Assembly: GCA_025769875.1 (NCBI GenBank)
Contig: JAGFNK010000088.1
Location: forward strand, 62,001 to 126,000
Direction of reading: 5' to 3'
From: Russula earlei
Taxonomy: Eukaryota; Basidiomycota; Agaricomycetes; Russulales; Russulaceae
Length of the DNA stretch: 64,000 nt
This document shows, one piece after another, positions 32,089-43,675 of the stretch. The position numbers and the translations under genes were made by a program. The first letter of the stretch is position 1. Each line of letters opens with the position of its first letter. A model generated the notes under the pieces. That model was given only the letters and a program-made list of their open reading frames with translations. It made no database searches and was not told the DNA's origin.

Positions 32089-35000
32089 TAAGGTGTGAAA
32101 CGGGTAACCCCCGGGTAAAATTTCCTGAACCCCTACCTGTACCCGTGAACACCGTACCCTTACAGATAAAGGGTATGGTTTCACCATACATTGCTCGGGT
32201 TCACCGTTACTGGTATGGGTTCTATAATAACCATGGTATGTAAGAAAAAACCATGGGTTTCACGTATGTATCACTAGCTAGTAAAATAAAAGAAGTACAT
32301 AGTATAACTAATCAAGTGAAATGTTCTTTTTTGACGACACTGCAGCCAACACATCATCAAACACAAGGAGACCGCAATGGGCCCAGGAACCAAAGCAGAG
32401 AAAAGCTCGAATTGAACCTAATGAGAGATTATTGTGCATGAATGGGAGAAGGTGACGGCCTTGTGAAAAAACCCGTTCAACAGCTGATGAGGTGGCAGGG
32501 ATACTGAGATAATCCAAAGCCATATGATGAAGGCTTGGATATATGAAACAGTTGTCGTACCACCACTTCAGCGGATCTTTGATGTTTTCAACAGGGAGGC
32601 TCAAGTAGGCCTGGACCTCATTCCAGTGGAGTTGGGTAGTGACAGAGAGATTACCGAATGATGCATATCCTTCATCGTTTGCTTCTTTCATTTGGGCCGA
32701 GTCTCGGTCCAGGTCATCAGTGGTAGGCTTCTCATACTTCGCGTATTCATCATAAACAAGGTTCTCTGCCACCTCAATCCATTCACCTTCCCAATTCTGG
32801 TTGCAAAAATATTTGAGTTTCATGCCAGGGTGTAGAACCATAGTGATGCGGTATGCAATAGAGTTGTCGGTGAGGGAGTAGTAACGGTTCATTTTCTTGC
32901 GTGCAAGCTTCATGGCTTCAACAAGAGCAGCTGGGAACTCTTTCCCTGTCTTTGGGTTGAGATGGCTAGTAAGCCGATCCATTGTTGGAATGATGGCAGC
33001 GACTCCCGCAGAGTCTTGTGAAAAGAAGATAGTTGCGTTCTTGAATTGCTTTGGGGAGATATTAGGAATTAATTCAATTAAGTAAAAATATGACTTACCC
33101 ATAGTACCAAGACAAGATCTTCAACAATAACCCACTCTTTATCATCAAGCTCATACTTCCGAAGCTTGAGGACCTTGTCGGCCATCATTGCATCAATAAC
33201 CTCACAATATTTTGTTGCAAAACAAAGCATGTAGTATGTCGAATTCTAGCGTGTCACAATGTCATGCAGCATGAGGCGTGGCTTGAGTCTGAGCTCCTTG
33301 CAACACTTGCGCCACTTCGGGAGAGTGATAGTTGTTGAGTGAATGATAGCAAATGACAGATGATGAAGCTATTGAATCAAGAACAGTGGTTACTCCGAGT
33401 CCCAGGGAACAACTAAGATAGTACATACCTTCATCACGATTTGATGAACAGTAGCTGTAGTTTCCATGATCTCTTCCTTCTTCTTCTTGTCTAGGTTCTC
33501 AAGTTCATCAATACCATCATCATCATTATCCTCATCTGGTACATCCAATCCGTCTTCATCTTCGTCCTCGTCCTCATCCTCATCTTAGTCTTCGTCCTCG
33601 TCTTCTTCATCGAGTGCACCATCTTCATCAACGTCATCATTGTTATCGGATATGCCAGCGTTGAATGGGCTGAGGAGGGCTTTGGCCGAGAGATGCAGAG
33701 TGTGATTAAAACAGCGGACGTGGTTTTGTCCATCAAAAGAGTTCTCCATCGTTGCGAGAGCTTTGGTCTGCATGTTGTTCGCAGATCCATTGTCAGTGTT
33801 TATGGCCAGAATACAATCTTGGAGTCCAAACATTTCGAGCATCTTCTGAAAGGCCTTTGCCAAAGCTGTACCCATATGAGATTCCAGAACCTCAATGATA
33901 TTGAGTAAGAAAGCTAGCATGGCACCTTGATGCTCAAGGTGTACAGTCCAGGCAACGAACACGCGGTGGTTGGTTGAAGTCCAACAATCGGTCACAAAGT
34001 AAATGCGACCTGGGTGTTCTCGCAGTAGTTTGCTTATCCGTTCATGGCACTTGATGTATGTGGCCTTGACATCACATCAAACCATGTTTGGACATGGAAC
34101 TTTACGGTTGGGGTGCCCGGTCTTGAAAATATCGATGAGCTCGGGATCAGAGACAATTTGCAGAGGATGGTTGCATTCTACCACCCATTTTGCAATGTGC
34201 GCGCTGTTCAACATGTTTAGAATAGAGCATTTAGCTGATAATAAGTACTACTTACCGAAATTCTGTGTTCGTGTGTGCTCAATGCGAGTACATGACAGGC
34301 CGCTGTCCTTGGCAGGCAAATGCTGCAAATATGTTGCCAGTGCGGCCTTCACTAGCAGCCTTGCCCTTCATAGCTGCATTCACCGCATCCTTGCCAAAGC
34401 ATCGGATGGCATGGTGCTTGAGATTTGCAGTTGAAGATTTGTCGCCCTTATCTTGATAGTGCCGAACGCCTTTCAAGCCTGTCTTGCAATGTTTTGACAA
34501 ACAGGTGAAGAAGTGGGAGATGCAGTTTTTGTGAATTTGAATAGAGATGTCGGGCTTGAAAAACGTGTAGATGGGGGACTGCCATGACTTCTTTGCATCT
34601 TCTAGTGTCCAAGTAAGCAAAAGAGGTAAAAAATGATAATGAAACGACATATGTAGGTCTTTTTCAAGCTCCTCATTATCTGATTCAATCTTGATAGCAT
34701 CGCCGGTTGTGCTGTTGCTGCTGATACTCATATGATCATCCATCGTCAGTGCTTGCTCCACTTCTTGTTTGCTTTCAACGGGTGTGGAGGTGGCATTGGA
34801 TGCCACATGCTTTGTGTGCTTGAGAGGCTGGGTGATTGCCTTCGAGCCATTTGCGATGCTACGTTTGACTCCACGCTGGAGTGCCTTGGTGCTCAACTTG
34901 ACTGCGCTGGCAAAGGAAGAGGTCGACGCTGAAGTCTGCCATGAAGAGCGCGATGACTTTGCTGAGGACTTTGACCCCAAATTGCAAGGCATGAGCAACA

Positions 35001-35383
35001 AGTGAGATGTTGAAGATAATTTGCTCACCTTTATATGATCCAGCCAGATCTCGATGAACCGACCCTTCTGACCCATGTCATACGACTTTGCAAACATGGC
35101 ACTAAGTGCTGTCTTCGTGTAAAGGGAGGCGGCCGCTGAGTCCGAGTCGCGCTCACCAGTTTTCTCATGATTGTGATCAACAATTGCTTCTGTTTGGGCT
35201 GGTCCCAAGCCTGTGCAAGCTGTCACCCTGCAGGAGACTCTTGAATAGTGCTTTCGATACCCGTAAACCCGGCTGATAAGGGTGCGGTGTTGCATGGGTG
35301 TGACAAATTTAAAACCGTACCCATACCCATGCCTACTCGTGACCAAATTGTCACGGTGTCACCCGTACCCGAGTCACACCTTA
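32089..35383 (-). mobile_element. hAT transposon (8 bp TSD, 7 of 8 matching)
   Basis: A 3295 bp element with imperfect short terminal inverted repeats TAAGGTGTGAAACGGGTA and TAAGGTGTGACTCGGGTA (second read on the minus strand), flanked by TCTATTGC (32081-32088) and GCTATTGC (35384-35391). Both ends are packed with ACCCGTAC / GGGTATGG-type motifs, as expected for transposase-binding subterminal repeats. It carries one transposase gene on the minus strand. Confidence 0.9.
32308..35346 (-). pseudogene. hAT transposase (BED finger, RNase H-like core, hATC dimerisation domain)
   Basis: Read on the minus strand. An N-terminal basic/Ser-rich region (..SSRSSWQTSASTSS..) precedes a BED-type zinc finger (..FTCLSKHCKTGLKGVRHY.. 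to ..ANLKHHAIRCFG.., ~34370-34560). The core begins VTDCWTSTNHRVFVAW.. (~33960-33990), followed by ..NTDNGSANN.. and a run of Asp/Glu (~33500-33620). The C-terminal hATC domain reads ALDYLSIPATSSAVERVFSQ (~32455-32525) with ..NLSLGSIRAFLCFGSW.. . The gene is in several exons or frames: stops occur near 33587 and 34279 and a gap at 33110-33480, so introns and damage cannot be separated by eye. Confidence 0.8.
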
Positions 35384-35955
35384 GCTATTGCATAGTCCAT
35401 TTTATCTATTACTCAGAATACAAGCTCATTCACTACACAGGTATATGGGTATATGTATAACTCATGTGGAACTTGGAACACCTTTTTCCTCCCATTTGAA
35501 GATGTTTGTATCTTTCCTCTTTCAGGTAGTGTAGTTTCTGATGCAACCCCAGCCTGTTAGAGATGGACTTGGACGCGACCTGTCTGGCAAATATTTCTAT
35601 ATCAGTGCAGAGCATGGAGAGCATTAAATTTTTGTTTAGTATACACTTATGTATGGAATGTTCTTATGTACATGTCATGGCTGCGACAAGCCAGATGTGT
35701 GATGGACCCATTGGGCCATAATTGTATTCTCAGCATAGGTGTGCGGAAATAAATTGTATCATCGGAAAATTTGTATTTTTATCTCAAATTGGCCTCTGCC
35801 AGTGTGGGGGCCTGACAGTCTACCCATCCACCCCATGGATCATTCATCAACCATTGTCTGACCAACATGGCTGCCTGAGTCACATCTAGTAGCCATTGTC
35901 CAAATGTCCAAATGAACACCCTTCAATGAGTTGTTCATCCATGTTATCCATCCTT
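35384..35955. other. Intergenic stretch after the hAT element
   Basis: The first about 250 bp may continue the unrecognised coding remnant split by the hAT element. From about 35640 to 35955 no gene, repeat or RNA is seen. Confidence 0.35.
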
Positions 35956-36764
35956 CTGGGTCAATTATGTGCTGAAGAAGACTCTTGACAAAACATTATG
36001 ACTCCATCAACACTCTAGCCTTCTCACACGATGGTTCACTGTTTGCCAGTGGTGCTGACGATGGTCTTATCATCATTTTCCAGGGACATGGAAGTGGACA
36101 TGAGGTTTGCTAATTTCAAGTCAAGGTGCCAGTGACAACATTACTCTAGCATTCTCAATTTGGCTGTACTGTGGTGGCCAGCGATGCAAGTGGTGACGTG
36201 CATACATTATGCCTTCAAAGTTGGCAGATGTAAGTGTTTCTCATTGCCTGGCTATGTTCGAGCAACAACTGATTAAACTGAAATGTTCTGGGTACAGCAA
36301 AATTTGGCATTCCCTCAATAGCATGCCTGGCCCAATTCATTGCATGGCACAGAGTGGGATTTGGTTGGCCATTAGTTCCGGCAATGTCATCCAACTGATC
36401 AAGCAAGCGACCATTAGTTTGTTTGAACCATGCCTCTTGCGACTGCTGGCTGACCCAGGTACCAATTCTAACAAACAGCTACTTGGGAAAGAGCAGCTCT
36501 CCTCCCAGATCCACCTAAGTTCCTGGAGCTGGATGGAGAGCTGCTGGAGCCCATGGCATGGGCCCTCCATTTAATGATGACGTCCTGCTTATGACGAATT
36601 TGGACCATGGTGTGATGTGAGTTCTCCATAATTTACGACAGATCTCCTTAACCTATCGAACTCTTTAGTGCGTGGAATCTGAAGACCTTTGAGATCATGG
36701 TGCATTCACCTGGGTTCATGTAAACTGTATGACGCACCACTTCTGCCTCTTGCCCACACTCCTG
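35956..36764 (+). pseudogene. WD40-repeat host gene, 5' part
   Basis: The frame ..STLAFSHDGSLFASGADDGLIIIFQG.. (~36010-36085) is a WD40 blade. It is followed by ..VVASDASGDVHTL.., an intron near 36230-36297 (GTAAGT..GGTACAG), ..MAQSGIWLAISSGNVIQL.., ..PPKFLELDGELLEPMA.. and ..NDDVLL..LDHGV.., then a second intron and ..WNLKTFEIMV.. . This pattern is known to me from repeated WD40 proteins of mushrooms. Single stops and frameshifts interrupt it. It is cut at 36765 by a solo LTR. Confidence 0.65.
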
Positions 36765-37300
36765 TGTTAGGATTCTCATGTCTCTTCATTCTGATCTGCT
36801 TACCTATGCTCTGGTGACTCAATTCTGTTTACTCATATGTGCTTATCCATCTGGCTTAGTGATCGCTTACTGATCTGCTTACTGATTAATTGGTAATGGC
36901 TTACTCACTACTTACTGGTTAATGACAGATACTAGGAAAGAATGACTCACATGTGAGCCATTTCTGACATTCTCGAATTGTGCTCCATGTATTTGAATAC
37001 TACTGGTTCTCAGCTATGTACACCCCAAGTTTCGTACAAATCGGATCATTAGTTGTTCAGATATCGTATAAATAGTCTGTGGTACCAAGAAGTCAAGCCT
37101 TACGCTCAACTTGCTCTCTTACAAGCAACAATCATCTTGTCAATGTTCTAAACAAACTATAAGTGATAACTCTAAGTGAAAGAGGTCCCTCTCTTCTCTT
37201 ACACCTATTCTTCCTGAGATAATATTAAAGGACTCAGAGTTTAGTGCTTGAACTAAATCAAGCAACTCTTTCACTAAGAGTCGGTAATAAGATCTTAACA
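36765..37300 (+). repeat. Solo LTR, family G (TSD TCCTG)
   Basis: 536 bp, TGTTAGGATTCTCATG..TAAGATCTTAACA, flanked by TCCTG (36760-36764 and 37301-37305). It has a TATA-like cgtataaatag near 37066. It is about 80 bp longer than the LTR at 30505-30960. It inserted into the WD40 gene. Confidence 0.93.
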
Positions 37301-37305
37301 TCCTG

Positions 37306-38090
37306 AGATTGATGAGCACATAGAGGCTGTTTGGCAGTATCCCCTGATGAGAAGACGCTGGCCATTATGAACCTTTATGATGGCATTGACTGGTATTCCC
37401 TGACTTCCAATCACTTTGTGGATGCCCCATTCTAGCACACCAATGCATCCAATGCTGAAGAATGTCATTCTACCCTTGACATTCATCCATGCTAGCAATG
37501 ACATTAAACATTGTTCTGGTTTAGACACTCATGCATGACTGTGCTTTGCTCAGGATTACCCCTCTGCTTGGAGCGCCTGCCAAATTGTGACCAGCGTGGC
37601 TGAGAGGGGCTCGGAGATGGTGGTTCAGTATTGGATTCAAGATTGCAATGTGCAAAAGCATGCAGAACCTGGACAACAGGTGACAAAGAAGTCAATCCAG
37701 GGGCTGACTATATTGTTGTAATGTAATATCATAATATGCTACGTGCACTGTGACCAGCTGACCCATTGTTTGCAGAAGCAAGCTTCAGTGATGGCCATCA
37801 TGCTTCTTGGTCTAGCTGTCTTTGTCGCTTTCTGGAACCGGAATGTTTGGTCCATCTATTTGCCAGGTGGTGCACAGGGTTATGGATGTGTGAAGCTGAG
37901 CGTTTTGATATTGTTTGGGTTGCAACCAGAGGGCTCATTGCAGAGGACTTGGGCAAGAGCAATGATGACAGTGGGCATGTGTCAGCTCAGCTCTGGGAAT
38001 CTATGGGTGATGATGATGATGATGATGATGATGTCTGTCTGGGAAGGAAGGCTTGTGCACTTGATTGCTCAGTTTTCTATTTGTGTTTAA
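37306..38090 (+). pseudogene. WD40-repeat host gene, 3' part
   Basis: It continues the gene split by the solo LTR: ..SPDEKTLAIMNLYDGIDWYSLTSNHFVDAPF.. (~37340-37430), then ..VAERGSEMVVQYWIQDC.. (~37595-37650). A hydrophobic segment, ..SVMAIMLLGLAVFVAFWN.. (~37788-37840), could be a C-terminal membrane anchor. The frame changes several times. A (GAT)n run encoding Asp or Met repeats lies at 38008-38032. Confidence 0.55.
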
Positions 38091-39771
38091 CTTTTCAAAT
38101 GAGCAGCCATTCCGTAGAATGAAGAAAGGCTTGAGAGCGAGCATGCAGTCAGTAGTTATGATTCAAAGAAATATGAGTCTCCAGATGCGTGGTATCGATG
38201 ATGACACAAACATTGACATCAAATCTATTGTAGACAGAATGAATTAGTTTGAGAATGGGCAACATGAAGCCGCCTATTCCTATGCGGTATGAATGATCCC
38301 CATGAGTCAAATGTAGTGGACAAGGTATCCTTGCATCCTGTGAGTTGCTACAAAATTGGTGGTGTGTGAGCAGCATATGCGCTTGAAAGTCAGCAAGTTC
38401 ATAATTCAAATTCAGTAGTAAATATTAAATAAATGACTGATTAGTTTTTTTCTGATCAGAAGTCATGTGCAGCATGCCTCATGAGTGTCCTCACATCATC
38501 CCTATTCAATTGGACAACTGACTTCTCATTTGGTTGCCTCTTACAAGAAATTGAAGCATGTAAGTAACATCAACCATGCATTGAACAAGCATCACCATGC
38601 TACAAGCCCTTATGCTTACATAGAGTGAACCACAGATCTTCTTGCACCCAGCCCATCCAACTACAGGATATTCTGGTTAGAAGGGAGAATGCATTGGACA
38701 ATGGAAAGGGGAGATGTTTTACACAGAGTGAGTCATACTGAACTTAAGCCTTTTCAAGACCACAATTGGTGCAGATATATAGTGCTCGTACTGACCTGGG
38801 ACCACAATACGACCTTTTTCTGAAGACAATACTAGTGATGGTTTGGCACCATTATTATGACTCATGACTATAAAGTATGTACGTGTTACCTACCCATCTG
38901 GGCCACCTTGCCAATGTTTAGAAGCCTGCTTTGAAAGTTGGAAGTGCGGTTGTGACCTATGGCATGATGCATGACTATGACTGATAATGAGCAAATCGAT
39001 GCTTGCCCACCCAAGATCCCTCTTCATCCTCAATCTAGTAGTAAATGTTACTAATATGGGATCAGCCAACAGGATTTACTGAGCCATTGAAGGAAGGACC
39101 AGTAGTTCAGCCCCCAATCTTGTCATTAGCCACCACAAGGGTCAGTGCGTAGGTGACACCACATATGCACAGGTTGCAAACTCATCTAAAGACAACGAAG
39201 ATGGCTGGGCAAAATTCAGCATGGATGAGACTGATTGGTGTGCCCATCATGCCATGACACCTCCAACACTCAAAAAACAACATGGTTCTCATTCAGGAAG
39301 TGGTGAGGTTTTCCCATTGCTGAGATGAATTTTGTTTGCTGATTTACGTTGGCACAGGCTTGGAGCCTATCTCAGAACATGACCGAACATGTAACGATTT
39401 GTCCCATGTCATCTACTACTACATCCTCTTAACATGTTTTCAAGCTCAAAGGAGGAAATGATTCTGTGGAGACACCTCTGAGAGAGATGATTCACCAACA
39501 AACCAAAGTCAGGATATCATGAGCATGGTATGCCTTATTGGCTAGTTGTTCTGAAAAAGTTGAATATTGCTCAAGGAAATCCAGGCCACACTACAGGCTA
39601 TAGTATCCGTCCCTAATCAGGGAAAAGGGAACATGATTCGGAGTCCTAGTTGTGGATCTATTGCCAGCACAATGACACATACAGAGTGGGCCTAAGAGGA
39701 CAGGGTATGGATTTCCAACTATGGCAGGAGTATAATATCTGACCTATTTTGTATAGACCAGCATCTGTGCA
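38091..39771. other. Host-derived sequence without a recognised gene
   Basis: Only short frames rich in stops are present. A plus-strand fragment near 39195-39330 (..DNEDGWAKFSMDETDWCAHHAMTPP..) looks like degenerated coding sequence and could belong upstream of the gene at 39772, but I cannot assign it. No repeat or RNA gene was seen. Confidence 0.3.
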
Positions 39772-40153
39772 GGGTCTGTGAAAATACAAAAGGACCCATG
39801 TGACAGAAGTTTGGCTGAGGTGGACCATATCTTGCCAACTGATGAACATATGCAGGACCCAGAAAGATTCTATGCTCCGGATGTGCCAATATCACCCAAC
39901 TCAGATTTAGAGGAAGAATGGTACACAACACCTGAGGAAGAATGGTACGCAACAGCTGAGGATCTCAAGGAGGTGCTTGAGCCAGAAGACCACAGTGGTG
40001 AGCAAGTTGGGGGCAGTTCCATAAGATTGAAATAGCCTGGGCCATCCTACAAACCTGAAGAAGTGCCCACACGGCCCATGTCACTACCTCCACCAACTTC
40101 CCAGTCATCATCTCACCAGCTGATCTTGTTTTCACAGTTGGAAATCAATTGCC
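39772..40153 (+). pseudogene. Basidiomycete lineage-specific gene, 5' part
   Basis: The frame ..DPERFYAPDVPISPNSDLEEEWYTTPEEEWYATAEDLKE.. (39850-39975) has a duplicated EEEWYxT motif that I recall from expanded mushroom-specific proteins of unknown function. It is interrupted at 40154 by copia element H. A 47 bp piece of the gene remains between H and I (46002-46048 including the I target site), and the gene resumes at 51037. Confidence 0.5.
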
Positions 40154-40538
40154 TGTTGCGCAGCATAGAACGCAGCTAACAGGCCAAGCAACCCACCTTA
40201 GAGGTTGTGCTAATGCTCAAGTGATATTGGGGTGTAGAGCGATGTGTATACTCGTCTACAAGTATGGTATTTATACCTCTATGACCCAGGACTGTTCCTA
40301 AGTCTGAAAGAGGTGACTACAGGTGTCCACTATATCGCGCATTCAGTGACGCATGATGTGGAAACATTCTAGACGCAGCATAAGGCTGCATCTTGTGATA
40401 GATAGCATAGTATGCGTAACCCTATTGCCATAAGCGCATATACTAAAGTTCTGTCTAACATGTAACATCTATGAATGGATCTTAAACCTTGTATGAAGGT
40501 CTTCGCCTTCTTTGATCCATTTGGGTTCCAGTTCAACA
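40154..40538 (-). repeat. 3' LTR of copia H
   Basis: 385 bp, same length as the partner at 45612-45996. On the minus strand the LTR is preceded by agcaaggggga (40539-40549), a purine-rich tract. Confidence 0.95.
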
Positions 40539-40587
40539 CTCCCCCTTGCTAAGTGCATCGGTAGATGCCATGAGCATTTTCCCACAT

Positions 40588-43500
40588 TCAGGGGTAGAAC
40601 GTTAGTCCTAGTTGTTCCCTGAATTTGAGGAACTTGACGTGACCAAGGTTTTTGGTGAACATGTCGGCTGGGTTGTTAGCCCCTTCAATAAAGAATAGCT
40701 CCACCTGTTTATTTTGAATGACTTCATGAATGAAGTGATAGCGCAAATCAATGTGTTTGATGCGCTTTTCTTGTACAGGATTGGAGGCTAGGAATATTGA
40801 GCCTTGGTTATCACCGAACAGTGGAATGGGAGCAAGATTAATGCCAAGTTCTGTTAGTAAGGATTTAATCCAAACCAACTGTCTGCTTGTGTCAGAGAGC
40901 GACATATATTTGGCTTCTGTGGAGGAGAGTGCGACTGTTTTCTGCACTCGTGAGTTCCATGAAAATATTGCTCCAGCCAGGTTCACCATATAGCCTGTAG
41001 TGGACTTCCAATTAGTCGGATCAGAGGCCCAGTCAGAGTCAGCATATGCCATTAAGCTGCCATTGGATGGTCCATCATAGACCAAGGCATAATTGGCGGT
41101 TCCCAAGAGGTATCAGCAAATATAGAATGCTCGATTTAAATGATCCTCTGAGGGATTGGCAGCATGTTGCAACAACTTTGTGACAGCAAAGGCTATGTCT
41201 GGACGCATTCCAAGCATTATGTACAGGAGTGATCCTATAATTTGCTGGAATGAATTTTGACCGCAAGGCTGGGTCAGCAGCGGAAGTGTTAGGAGAGGGG
41301 TGATAGCCCTCTGGTAGCGGAGTAGGAGCAGGGTTTGCATTAAGCAAGTCGAAACGCTGCAGCACTTTCTTTAGATATTCAGTCTGGTCCAGATGTATCT
41401 GGCCAGACTTGCGTATGATGCACATGCATAGAAATTCTTGGGCGTTGCCCAGATCTCGACATTCCCAGAGCTTCATAAAGCGCTCCTTTGTTTTATTGAT
41501 TTGTTTTTTGTCTGCTCCAAAGAAGAGCACATCATCAACATAGATGATGGCTATGGTGCTCTTGTCTTTACTAACAAAGAGCCCAGAGTCAGACATAAGG
41601 CAAATAAGGCCGAGCGAGGCCATGGACTTGTCAAGGGCTTTCCACCATGCAAGTGCCGCTTGCTTGAGTCCATATATTGCATGTTTAAGGTGCATGACTT
41701 TACACTCTTGGCCTTTTATTTTGAAGCCCTTGGGCTGCTCCATATAGAGCTCTTCATTGAGCTCACCATAGAGAAAGGCAGTCTTGACATCTAGTCCGCT
41801 AATGTGCCAGTTTTTGAGCGCTGCGAGCACAATTATCAGGCGGACTGTCTCAAACCGTACCACAGGTGAAAATATTTCATCATAGTCAATGCCTTCTACT
41901 TGGGAGAAGCCTTTGGCAACTAGTCTGGCTTTTTTACGACCATCAGACTTAAGGTCGAATACCCATCTATTTTTAATTATTTTGCGATCCTTGGGAGGAT
42001 CGACTAGTTCGAAGACTTTGCATCTGCAGAGGGATTCCAACTCCTCGCAACAAGCATCTTTCCACTCCTTTTGGAGTTCACTTGGCATTCACAGAATGTC
42101 CCTAAAGGTCCATTCACGAATCTTCGCAGTATCAGGTGCTTCCAAACTTAGTGGAACTGCTTGGGTGAGCAGATAGTTCAGAAATGTGACTCCCCCTTCC
42201 CTTGCTAGACGTAGAATGTCTTCTACCTCATCCTCAGAGGCTTGCGGCGGTTGATCATCAAGGATGACAGGAGGGTAAGGGCCTGGTGCAGCCAATCCTG
42301 ACGTACTATCCTCACCGGAGCTACCGGGTTGGTTTTCTGTCATTGTTCTCCATGTGCATGTGCGCCGAACATCTTTTTCCACTTCTGTGGGGTGTCTGCG
42401 TTCACCATAGATGTTGCCAGGATGGGTAGGTACTTTCCTCAACCGCTGAGACCTTTGAAGAGGTACAGGTTCTTCAACAGGAGGAGAGGACGGTGTAGGA
42501 GGGACGGGCGTTTGCTCTCGTTCCTCTTCTTTTGGCACCTGTATAGGCTGCTCATTGTCCTCACTTTTGATTGTAGGGAATGGGTCATCAACACCAGGAA
42601 TGGTATCTTTGACAGGTTGTTGTGGTAGTTCCTCACACGGTTCATTAATCTGCGTGGTACCTTTAGTGTGTGCTTTGTCACATTTGGAGTACAGGGTCTC
42701 GTCATACAGGGCGGTAGCATTTGTGTAAAGCATATTATTAGGGAGCCTCATGAAGAGTGAGGCTTTGATCCCCTCAGTGTGACCAAGGTAGATCATTAGC
42801 TCACTTTTGGGCGAAAGCTTATTGACTCGACGCTTTTCTGGTATATGCACATATGCACCGCAACCAAATACTCTGAGGTGTGAGATATCAGGGACCCTGT
42901 TCTTTAGGACTTCATAGGGTGTATGCCATTAAAGGCATCTGGAAGGTGTCCTATTGTAACATTGTGTCCCATGATTCACTGCAAATTCCCACCAGGAGGG
43001 AGGTAGACAAGCTTCAAGGCGCATTGCCTGAGCTTTGTCCATTACAGTGCACATAAAGCGCTCTGCGTGTCCATTCTGTTGTGGAGTGTATGGGGCGCTT
43101 TGTAGGATTTTAATTCCTTCATCCTTTAGGACATTATCAAAGGCCTCGGACTTGTACTCTCCACCAGCATCGGACATCCACTCTTTGATTCCTGCTTTGT
43201 ATTGTTTCTTGACCATAGCAAGGAATTGCTTGATGGCCATTATGGTCGACTTTTTATTTTTTAGGAGTGTGATCCATGCATAGGAGGAATAATTGTCAAT
43301 GAAGCTGACGAAATATTTGTACTTATGATACGACTTCACAGGGAAACTCTTAAGGTCTGAGTGAATGCACTCAAATGGTGCAGAAGCACGAGTTTCAGAA
43401 GGGGGGTGCGCAGATGCAGGCATCGTGCCTTGCACACAGCCAGGACATACCAGCTGTTCCTGAGGGATTTTCAGGTCTTCAGGGAGACCCTTGGTATGTG

Positions 43501-43675
43501 TCTTTGCACGTGTTATGACATCCTTAGATGGGTGGCCAAGGCGTCGGTGAATGACATCATAATCTACTGCGTAGATAAGAGAATGCGCTTGCGCGCTTTC
43601 AATAGAGGCGTCTAACCAATATGTGGTTTGACCTGGGAATAAGGGGTAAGAGGACAGGATTATACATCTGTCCTC
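40588..43675 (-). pseudogene. Copia H pol: integrase, reverse transcriptase, RNase H
   Basis: A pre-integrase region (..IHRRLGHPSKDVITRAKT.., ~43480-43560) is followed by integrase with ECIHSDLKSF (~43370), MSDAGGEY (~43170) and PYTPQQNGHAERF (~43060-43095). A C-terminal ..VFGCGAYVHIPE.. and a Pro/Glu/Ser-rich linker (42090-42850) lead to RT: ..EIFSPVVRFETVRLI.., LDVKTAFLYGEL, catalytic YVDDVLFF (~41535). RNase H reads MAYADSDWASD (~41040), ALSSTEAKYMSL and the terminal KHIDLRYHFI. Defects: TGA at 43676-43678 (gag/pol junction) and 42089-42091 (where CGA is likely), frameshifts near 42930 and 41250, and a stop near 41115. Confidence 0.92.

Noticed and set aside
33491..33790. Separate gene with Thr/Met/Lys repeats on the minus strand
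   Set aside because: Shadow of the Asp/Glu-coding run of the hAT transposase in another frame.
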